Source of the DNA: Candidatus Electrothrix gigas | GTDB lineage: Bacteria > Desulfobacterota > Desulfobulbia > Desulfobulbales > Desulfobulbaceae | Length of the DNA: 39,504 nt | Assembly (NCBI GenBank): GCA_022766165.1 | Contig: QYLO01000028.1 | Span: 1-39,504, forward strand | Reading direction: 5' to 3' | Notes under the pieces: generated by a model | The model's database searches: none | What the model saw: only the letters and a program-made list of their open reading frames with translations | Told to the model about the DNA's origin: nothing | Part shown: piece by piece, positions 33,456 through 39,504 of the stretch | Position numbering within the stretch: position 1 is the first letter of the stretch | Layout: each line of letters starts with the position of its first letter | Position numbers and translations under genes: made by a program

Positions 33456-33757
33456 ATAAAAACAGTACATCATACATACAGGGTCTGCACGAAGACCTTG
33501 CTAACCCTGTTGAAGCTGCGGAATATCTCAATGCCGCCCTTGAAGACGGTTCGCAGGAGATTTTCCTCATGGCCCTGAAGGACGTTGCCGACGCAAAGGG
33601 CATTTCCGAAATTGCCCGCAATGCTAATCTCAACCGGGAAAATTTGTACAGAATCTTTTCAAGCAAGGGAAACCCGAATCTTAAAAGTCTCACATCCATT
33701 CTGCACAGTATAGGGTTGAAACTTTCAGTTGCTGTTGAATCTGCGGCAAGATGTTAG
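33452..33757 (+). CDS. HigA-type addiction-module antidote protein
   Basis: The 101-residue protein has a short N-terminal extension (ANPVEAAEYLNAALED) and an HTH Xre-type region (EIARNANLNRENLYRIFSSKGNPNLKSLTSILHSIGLKLSV), typical of the antidote family paired with RelE/HigB-like killers (TIGR02684). I chose the ATG at 33452 because it overlaps the toxin stop as ATGA. The protein looks complete, although its toxin is degraded; such orphan antidotes may persist as regulators or as protection against other toxins. Confidence 0.85.
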   Translation: MNKNSTSYIQGLHEDLANPVEAAEYLNAALEDGSQEIFLMALKDVADAKGISEIARNANLNRENLYRIFSSKGNPNLKSLTSILHSIGLKLSVAVESAARC

Positions 33758-33835
33758 CCGAGCAGGTCTGCTTGAGTAACTTATCTGATTTCATTACACT
33801 CAATCAGATCTGCGCAATTCTCTCTCCATCACTTT

Positions 33836-33885
33836 TTTGAACAGCAAGGCATTGTATGCAGGCTAAGACCACTCCTGCCTGCTCC
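33836..33885 (-). pseudogene. fragment of a second nucleotidyltransferase copy
   Basis: These 50 bases match 32831-32880 in the nucleotidyltransferase pseudogene at 47 positions and correspond to its C-terminal coding part on the minus strand. The similarity fades on both sides. It is a scrap from a duplicated or recombined copy. An inverted repeat with 8-bp arms (33783-33790, 33802-33809) lies beside it, between the antidote gene and the fragment. I see nothing else recognisable from 33758 to 34048. Confidence 0.7.
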
Positions 33886-34048
33886 ACACGGCGAACGCAT
33901 GACTTTTGTTATAATTTTTGCTATAATTTCGGAAAAATATTGCCTCCTCGTGATCGTGCCGGGGTACGCTGGTCTATTTGTTTAATAGGCTGCCCTTTTT
34001 TATATCTTCAGTTCGCTCTTTAACCAAAAAAGTGGGGGCTGGAAGAGC

Positions 34049-34084
34049 AAAAAAAAAGGATTTAACTCAACTTGAGCTAAATCC
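34049..34084 (-). terminator. intrinsic terminator after tRNA-Lys
   Basis: On the minus strand, 13-bp arms (34072-34084 and 34058-34070, one G-U-compatible mismatch, 1-base spacing on the paired map) are followed by nine T residues (34049-34057). This is a strong Rho-independent terminator placed directly after the tRNA. Confidence 0.85.
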
Positions 34085-34094
34085 CTGTATATAT

Positions 34095-34171
<77 letters not shown>

Positions 34172-34228
34172 CTCTTTTTGATAAAAAAAAGTATATAGCA
34201 TAAACCCGAGACAAGGTCAAGGGATTAA

Positions 34229-36508
34229 TTACCGATAGTAGAGGCTCGGGCTACCCATAGTCTGCATAACCTGATAGAGATGACGACGAAAATCCCGTCG
34301 ATCCGTGATTCCCTGAATATGGCCTCGCTTTAAGGCGTTCCTTGCATCATGGTAATCTGGCGGAATATCAATGCCAGTGGTCTCTCGGATAACCCGAGGG
34401 CCAGCAAAACCAATCCGGCTGGAACGAATGGCAAACTGATACGGCGAACATCCCAAGAAAGAGGCCACTGGGCCAGCGTATGAGTTGTTATCATAGACTA
34501 CAATATAGAGTCCACCCGCATCAATGTACTCCCGAACCGCCATAGTACATTTGGGCATCTGGGCAACGCCCAAGGTTCCCTCCTGAATGCGAATACCGCC
34601 AGTGGTATGGATATACGCCAGTAAGGGCCGTTTTTTCCGTCGCGCCCTGTCGCAGGCCCGGACAAATTTTTCCCCTTCCGCAGATCCCACTGTTCCGTTG
34701 CGAAAATCAGAGAACAGCATGGTGACAACAAGGTTGATGTCCTTGACCTTGGCATCAAAGGTGAGATTGGCACTGCCCATGCCGGTTCTGGAACGGGCTG
34801 CCTTGAGGCGTTCATCAAATCCCTCATAGTTCAAGGGATTTCGGGAAAAGATCTCATTATTAAAAATGCGAACCGAACCAGGATCAAAGACATTCTTTAA
34901 ATACCATTGATATTCCAACGGGAAATGATACCCGCAGTTCTCACACACGCCACAAAACTCGCCATACAGATCAGGAATCCAGAGATCCTGACACCCGTAT
35001 TTTTCAGCATTTGGACAGGTAACTGTTCGATCCTCATTTGCCAAGGGGCTGGTATAGGTATCTGTGAGTTCCAAAGGATCTGCAATGATACAGTAGTCAC
35101 CTGATGCCTGAGCTGCTATGGAGGGCGAAAAGGCAAGGGCCTTTTTCTTGTTTTGACGCTGGATAAAAAGTTTGTTATACACAGAGGTAAAAGGCGCAGT
35201 GATCCGGTTCACCAGAGCTGTCCCCTCTCCAGAGACCTCTTTCAGGGTCTTCTGCATCTGTTTATGTTGATTTTTCAACAGATCATAACGAAAACTATAC
35301 CAGATTTTTTCCGAAGCCGAGTACAGCAACTTAAACATATTTTCCGTTGGGATATTAATCACCCCAAAACTGTGTGTACTCATGTTTCGGTATTTCCTTG
35401 ATCTGGCCTTGAGCAACCGCTCTTTTTCCCGAGAACTCAGATCCCAGGGAATATCAATCTGAGGAGCCTCATCAGAGCTTTCTGCCTTTTTCCTCTTTAC
35501 CTCATAAGAACGAAAGCCACGCACGCTCTTGGTCTTCAGCACCACCTCATCAGTGGCGCGGATAATCTCAGAGCGGATGCGGGCAAAAAAAGCAAAGTCA
35601 TCTGTTTTTGCGCCCAAAGGCGGTTCGTGGATAATACGATCAATCGTACCGAGCCGGAGGTTATCTGCTGCAGTAATATTGAGCTGACGAGCACAGCGTT
35701 CAATCAGCTCTGGCGCAACCTTTTGTCCTTCTCGAACCCGACCTTCAATGGCCGCAGCCCCTTCAGGAGAGATAACAGAGTAGTAGCCATGAGAAAACAT
35801 GAGGCGAAAATCACTCATTCCCACAGCCTCGGCTCCACCAGAGCCACCCTCGGAGATGACTGAAATCATGGGTACCCCAAGCTTGGTCATGGTGTACAGG
35901 TTGCGGGCAATCTGCTGGGCTGCACCTGGATACTCTTCAACCGGATAAGAACCAGGGGTAAAGATATAAAAATGAATGGGAATGCCCTCAGTCTCAGCCA
36001 CCTTCATATAGCGCATGGCCTTCTCGTTACCCCAGGGCTTACAGGAACCACCGTTCCGGAACTCCTCACCGTGACCAACCTCTTGCCCGATAATCATGAC
36101 TGGCGAGGTATAGGGTTTTTTCTTGATCCGACGGACAATATTGGCCTTGGCAACCACCAGGGCCGGGTCAATATTTGCCTCGCCTTCACCGCCAAGTTCA
36201 GTATGCTCTTCATAGACGTTTTCCAGAATATCTTTCAAAGAAAAACGCAAAGGGGAACGAACAATACGTACCCGTTCCATAGAGGTCAGACCTTCTTCGC
36301 AACGTTCTTCAAGAAAGCAAACTGAATCCTCCAGCTTTTCAAGTTGCATACGGAACGTATCTTTCCCCATGTCAAAAACAGTCTGTTTGAGCTGTTCGAT
36401 TTTTTTTTGAAATTCAGAGAGATTGCCCCAATCAGCATTCCCCTTTATATGAACCAGATAGCCTATTCGCTGGTCAATCCCCTGAAGTTGTTTTATAAGT
36501 TCATTCAT
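34229..36508 (-). CDS. fused acetyl-CoA carboxylase carboxyltransferase (AccA-AccD type)
   Basis: The 759-residue protein joins two carboxyltransferase halves. The N-terminal half (about 1-340) is AccA-like: a helical lead-in (SEFQKKIEQLKQ), then GQEVGHGEEFRNGGSCKPWGNEKAMRYMKVAE, PGSYPVEEYPGAAQQIARNL, SEGGSGGAEAVGMSD and YYSVISPEGAAAI. The C-terminal half is AccD-like: a Cys cluster CPNAEKYGC...CGVCENCGYHF near residues 496-530, then TGMGSANLTF, HTTGGIRIQEGTLGVAQM and ASFLGCSPYQFAIRSSRIGFAGPRVI. A charged linker separates them. The alpha-before-beta order is opposite to that of the common fused form. The biotin carboxylase gene lies upstream on the same strand (144-base gap), so the two probably form one malonyl-CoA-producing enzyme with a carrier protein encoded elsewhere. 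Confidence 0.9.
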   Translation of the reverse strand: MNELIKQLQGIDQRIGYLVHIKGNADWGNLSEFQKKIEQLKQTVFDMGKDTFRMQLEKLEDSVCFLEERCEEGLTSMERVRIVRSPLRFSLKDILENVYEEHTELGGEGEANIDPALVVAKANIVRRIKKKPYTSPVMIIGQEVGHGEEFRNGGSCKPWGNEKAMRYMKVAETEGIPIHFYIFTPGSYPVEEYPGAAQQIARNLYTMTKLGVPMISVISEGGSGGAEAVGMSDFRLMFSHGYYSVISPEGAAAIEGRVREGQKVAPELIERCARQLNITAADNLRLGTIDRIIHEPPLGAKTDDFAFFARIRSEIIRATDEVVLKTKSVRGFRSYEVKRKKAESSDEAPQIDIPWDLSSREKERLLKARSRKYRNMSTHSFGVINIPTENMFKLLYSASEKIWYSFRYDLLKNQHKQMQKTLKEVSGEGTALVNRITAPFTSVYNKLFIQRQNKKKALAFSPSIAAQASGDYCIIADPLELTDTYTSPLANEDRTVTCPNAEKYGCQDLWIPDLYGEFCGVCENCGYHFPLEYQWYLKNVFDPGSVRIFNNEIFSRNPLNYEGFDERLKAARSRTGMGSANLTFDAKVKDINLVVTMLFSDFRNGTVGSAEGEKFVRACDRARRKKRPLLAYIHTTGGIRIQEGTLGVAQMPKCTMAVREYIDAGGLYIVVYDNNSYAGPVASFLGCSPYQFAIRSSRIGFAGPRVIRETTGIDIPPDYHDARNALKRGHIQGITDRRDFRRHLYQVMQTMGSPSLYYR

Positions 36509-36652
36509 TATACATTCATAGGATATATATACATTTATAATATTTATAATGTATACATTGTTGTATATGAAAGTACCAAGTATTAAGCGGCTTTCATATT
36601 TTGTTAGAGAGTTAGAGGAGTGAGATAACTAGATGACTAAAGGACTAAAGGA
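36509..36652 (-). promoter_or_regulatory. AT-rich gap between the carboxylase genes, with palindrome and 8-bp repeats
   Basis: The gap holds a perfect 12-bp palindrome (36548-36559) inside AT-rich DNA that may be an operator or promoter for the carboxyltransferase gene. Next to the biotin carboxylase stop the unit GACTAAAG is repeated (36635-36642, 36643-36650, then a partial copy that includes the stop codon). Confidence 0.4.
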
Positions 36653-38062
36653 CTAGAACGTCAGCAGTCGATCAAGATTTTCACGGAGATATAAGAGGTT
36701 GGTCAGGATAGAGTCACCTGAGCTGTTGACCCCTTCTATAGACGACGCATCAATAAACTGACGGGCTCGCTCTTTTGCCTCTTCCACAGTGTTTCCCCAG
36801 ACTAAGACCAAGGCAAGGTTGGGATCATACTCACTGGGAATAGCATAATGTCGATCTGTGGGAACATGACTATAGGTGACTGACCACTCATATTGGGGCA
36901 GATCAAATCGGGTAATCGTGCCAATCCAGGGCGCAAAGTCACGCTGGGTATTTTCAGCAACTATCCGCAACTCAATGCTTGCACCACGAAACACCACATC
37001 ACTCTGCTGATAGCCCATAGGCTGACCAAGGGCAAGACGAATCTGCTCACGCAACAGGTTGGGATGTTTATCGTTCAGATAACTTATTCGGGCTGACACA
37101 TCGTTTTCCACCTGAATACGGGTGTTCACCTCTAAAAGATAGGGCTTGCCGCTGCGACTGACAATCCACTCCCAGGTTCCGACATTATCATATTTGACAT
37201 AGTCGGCCAGCTTTAAAGAGTTTTCAACAATGCTGTCAAGAACCTGGTCTGCATTAAAATCATAGTTAAAGCAGGAGGCATGAAAACCAGGAGCAGCCTC
37301 AACCCGCTTCTGCCGGCCAGTGGATTGAATCGTACAGTTACGGGAACTGAAATGGATACGTTCATCATGGCGCGAACAGACCAGTTGCACTTCAAGATGA
37401 TTAAAGTCACGGAGTCGTTGTTCAATCAGCACACCGCCATCACCAAACTGACGCTTGGCATAGTTTTGCACCTGGCGATAAACTCGGCGGAAATGTTCTA
37501 TCCTGTTGACCTCTTCAATACCCATGCCGCCTCCGCCAGCGGCTGCTTTAATCAAGATGGCAGGGTTTGACTCGTTTTCTTCTTGTTGTAAATCAAAAAG
37601 ATGCTGGGCAATTTCCTCAGCCTCCATCTCGTTATAAATAGGAGCAGATGTCCCAGGAATAGTGGGAATCCCTAACTTATTGGCAACCCGCTTGGTGTTG
37701 ATCTTATCACCAAGATCACGAATAACCTCCCAGCTTGGACCGATAAATACAAGCGGTCGATCTCGAATCGTGACCCGGCGGGCAAAACGATAATCTTCTG
37801 AAAAAAAACCATATCCTGGATGAATAGCTGTACAGTTGGTATGATCGGCTACCGAGAGCAGATCGTTGGGATCAGTATAGCTGACAACCCGCCATGCATT
37901 CTGCCCGTTGCCGTTCTGTTTATTCCGCTGCACATGCTCAGAGTCACGATCTGCATCCGTATAGATAATCGTATATTCAAGACCGAGATCTTGACATGCC
38001 TTCATAATGCGGAGAGCTATCTCCCCGCGATTAGCAATCAGTACTTTGCCTTGCACAAACAA
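36653..38062 (-). CDS. accC: biotin carboxylase, divergent AccC type
   Basis: The 469-residue ATP-grasp enzyme carboxylates biotin. It starts VLIANRGEIALRIMKACQDLG. It has HPGYGFFSED, FIGPSWEVIRDLGDK, an ATP-loop AAAGGGGMGIEEV (the usual GGRGM arginine is missing), RNCTIQSTGRQKRVEAAPG in place of the common QRRHQKxxEEAP, and the active-site block EVNTRIQVENDVSARIS, where the usual QVEH histidine is N. Catalytic E, N, R, Q and E positions of that block remain. There is no attached biotin-carrier domain, so a separate BCCP is needed. It precedes the fused carboxyltransferase, and these departures probably mark a subfamily co-evolved with that fused partner. Confidence 0.9.
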   Translation of the reverse strand: MFVQGKVLIANRGEIALRIMKACQDLGLEYTIIYTDADRDSEHVQRNKQNGNGQNAWRVVSYTDPNDLLSVADHTNCTAIHPGYGFFSEDYRFARRVTIRDRPLVFIGPSWEVIRDLGDKINTKRVANKLGIPTIPGTSAPIYNEMEAEEIAQHLFDLQQEENESNPAILIKAAAGGGGMGIEEVNRIEHFRRVYRQVQNYAKRQFGDGGVLIEQRLRDFNHLEVQLVCSRHDERIHFSSRNCTIQSTGRQKRVEAAPGFHASCFNYDFNADQVLDSIVENSLKLADYVKYDNVGTWEWIVSRSGKPYLLEVNTRIQVENDVSARISYLNDKHPNLLREQIRLALGQPMGYQQSDVVFRGASIELRIVAENTQRDFAPWIGTITRFDLPQYEWSVTYSHVPTDRHYAIPSEYDPNLALVLVWGNTVEEAKERARQFIDASSIEGVNSSGDSILTNLLYLRENLDRLLTF

Positions 38063-38461
38063 CCTCTTTAAGCTTTTTTATCTCTTATTAAAAATTCCTT
38101 ACATACTTACAAATTACTATACCTACCCGCAGGGGGGATAAAAAAAACCGGTATACCTTCCCGATGATGTTGACAGTAATTTTTGACAGTAATCTTTCGG
38201 TAATTTTATGGTAGTTTTTTGGTAATCTCCCCGGTAATTTTTTTGCATTCTACTCCACCTTCAGCAAGTTGAAAAGTTGTAAATAGAAATTCGTAAATAG
38301 AAAAGAGCAGATATCCCAACCTGCCCCAGACTCATACCGTATAATCATCGGGTTTTCGACAAATTTCTTGACTTTCTGTGTTTACTTTCTACTGTTAGAG
38401 TAGTGTATCATCATATAAAACTCCCTGCTGAGGGAAAATACCAAAACATGATGTAAAGAAT
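38063..38461. promoter_or_regulatory. divergent promoter region between accC and corC-like gene
   Basis: The 399 bases hold promoters for accC (minus) and the CBS-domain gene (plus). A plus-strand candidate has TTGACT at 38368-38373 and ACTGTT at 38391-38396 with 17-base spacing. A 13-bp unit beginning TGACAGTAAT is repeated (38171-38183, 38184-38196) and degenerate GGTAATTTT-like copies continue to about 38240. No gene is seen here. Confidence 0.45.
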
Positions 38462-39358
38462 ATGACTGAAAAAGAGGAGGGCTATGAGGGGAAATCATGT
38501 TGGCAGCGATTAAAATCTCTGGTTAAACTGAGAAGATTCCCTGATAGCACCCAAGAATTGGAACACGAAATTCAAGAACTCTTGGAAGACGGCGAAGAGC
38601 AGGGATTAATCAGTAGCCATGAAGAGCAACTGATTAACTCCATTTTTCATTTTCGTGCCACAGTGGCCTCTGAAATTATGACTCCAACCGCCGAAATCAT
38701 TCGGATTAATGTGGAGAGTTCTGTGCAAGAGGCAGCAACCTTAACTGCTACTGAGGGATACACGAGGATACCGGTCTTTCGTAATAACCAAGATAATATC
38801 ATCGGCATTCTCCATGCTAAAGATCTGCTCTGTGCCTTTGCACAAAAATCTGCACAAAAATCTGCACAAAGAGATACACAACAAGATGCACAACAAGACG
38901 AACCAAAAAATTTAGAAAAACTGCTCAATCCGCCCATGATTATCCCTGAGTCCAAGCCTATTACAGAGTTGCTCAGGGAATTTCAGGAACAAAAAAATCA
39001 CATGGCAGTGGTAAAGGATGAGTTTGGCAGCGTTCGAGGATTGATCACCCTTGAAGATGTTATTGAAGAAATTGTCGGTGAAATTGACGACGAACACGAT
39101 CAGGCAGAACGGGAACTCATGCAGGTTGACCAACAAACTGTTGTTGTGGATGCTAAAATTGACATTGAAATCGTGGAAAATCACTTCCAGTGCCAGTTAC
39201 CTGATGGCCCGTATGAATCAATAGGTGGACTGACTATCTATTACCTGGGACGTATGCCGAAAAATGGTGAAACTGTCGATGTTCCTCCTCTGACATTAAC
39301 CGTTCTCGTGGCCAATCCACGCAAGGTTCGCACGGTAAGGATTCGTAGTATACAATAA
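38462..39358 (+). CDS. CBS-domain protein of the CorC/HlyC family
   Basis: The 298-residue protein lacks the membrane DUF21 part and is therefore of the soluble CorC type. It has an N-terminal HEIQELLEDGEEQGLISSHEEQLINSIFHF, a CBS pair (VASEIMTPTAEIIRINVESSVQEAATL...GYTRIPVFRNN, and PPMIIPESKPITELLREFQEQKNHMAVVKDEFGSVRGLITLEDVIEEIVGEIDDEHD), and a C-terminal CorC_HlyC domain (VVDAKIDIEIVENHFQCQLPDGPYESIGGLTIYYLG). Relatives are linked to magnesium/cobalt resistance. Between the CBS motifs lies a Gln-rich repeat AQKSAQKSAQRDTQQDAQQD encoded by near-identical tandem DNA units. A weak ribosome site precedes the ATG. Confidence 0.92.
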   Translation: MTEKEEGYEGKSCWQRLKSLVKLRRFPDSTQELEHEIQELLEDGEEQGLISSHEEQLINSIFHFRATVASEIMTPTAEIIRINVESSVQEAATLTATEGYTRIPVFRNNQDNIIGILHAKDLLCAFAQKSAQKSAQRDTQQDAQQDEPKNLEKLLNPPMIIPESKPITELLREFQEQKNHMAVVKDEFGSVRGLITLEDVIEEIVGEIDDEHDQAERELMQVDQQTVVVDAKIDIEIVENHFQCQLPDGPYESIGGLTIYYLGRMPKNGETVDVPPLTLTVLVANPRKVRTVRIRSIQ

Positions 39359-39382
39359 TATAATACAACCAATACAACTAAA

Positions 39383-39397
39383 GCGGGCTTTGCCCGC
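39383..39397. terminator. hairpin after the corC-like gene
   Basis: Perfect 6-bp GC-rich arms (39383-39388, 39392-39397) with a 3-base loop lie 25 bases after the stop codon. No T-run follows, so termination is likely but not assured. Confidence 0.55.
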
Positions 39398-39482
39398 AAC
39401 CCAATGATCGTAGAAGTAGAGCCGTTCCTCATGTAGAATGAAAGTAACCATATAACTTTCAGGATACAAAAAGGAGCGACTC

Positions 39483-39504
39483 ATGAAAGCATTAATAGAC
39501 AGGT
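39483..39504 (+). CDS. start of a gene cut by the window edge
   Basis: The ATG at 39483 follows AAAGGAG by 6 bases and opens a frame MKALIDR... that reaches the window end. Too few residues remain to name a family. Confidence 0.5.

Noticed and set aside
36509..36652. Separate small gene between the two carboxylase genes
   Set aside because: The gap is AT-rich with repeats and no open frame with a start signal.

Overview
The window looks like a chromosome segment of an anaerobic Gram-negative bacterium, most plausibly of the Desulfobulbales (Desulfobacterota), possibly a cable-bacterium relative. This is an inference from gene content: a CooS-type CO dehydrogenase with its ferredoxin and flavoprotein, methylmalonyl-CoA epimerase next to a biotin-dependent carboxyltransferase, a fused AccA/AccD carboxyltransferase, lipid A genes, and many decaying toxin-antitoxin modules. 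No rRNA or marker gene is present to settle the taxonomy.

Layout. 1-1.16 kb: a gene tail entering from the left edge, then a wecB copy that has lost its N-terminal quarter. 1.27-3.1 kb: leuC-leuD, followed by a compound palindromic repeat and the convergent acs gene (to 5.35 kb). 5.7-8.0 kb: a very AT-rich membrane alkaline-phosphatase-superfamily gene, probably acquired. 8.2-13.7 kb: an AI-2E-type permease, a C_GCAxxG_C_C redox protein with a Cys-rich lipoprotein, methylmalonyl-CoA epimerase and carboxyltransferase, and a zinc-finger-less DnaJ. 14.2-15.6 kb: two small secreted proteins. 15.7-19.35 kb (minus): cooS-cooF-flavoprotein operon. 19.7-23.1 kb: a solitary livH, then fabZ-lpxA-lpxI. 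23.3-29.4 kb: FmdE-like protein, NUDIX hydrolase, an unknown protein, a BRCT protein, a methyltransferase and a complete FecBCD-type ABC importer, the last five tightly packed. 29.4-30.07 kb: a PIN-domain/antitoxin pair with a probably broken toxin start.

30.4-32.8 kb holds the most unusual locus. It comprises a small Sec-exported precursor whose second half carries a double-glycine-type leader motif followed by a cationic 29-residue tail, a strong hairpin, an outer-membrane beta-barrel, and a C39-family cysteine peptidase predicted to be a lipoprotein. The combination suggests a secreted peptide or amyloid-like subunit matured in the periplasm and exported through the barrel. It recalls the pairing of FapD and FapF in Pseudomonas functional-amyloid operons but lacks FapB/FapC-like repeat proteins.

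32.8-33.9 kb is a graveyard of toxin-antitoxin genes: a frameshifted nucleotidyltransferase, an internally deleted RelE/HigB-type toxin with an intact antitoxin, and a second scrap of the nucleotidyltransferase. 34.05-38.06 kb (minus) carries tRNA-Lys(CTT), a fused acetyl-CoA carboxylase carboxyltransferase and a divergent biotin carboxylase. A CorC-like CBS-domain gene (38.46-39.36 kb) and the first codons of another gene close the window.
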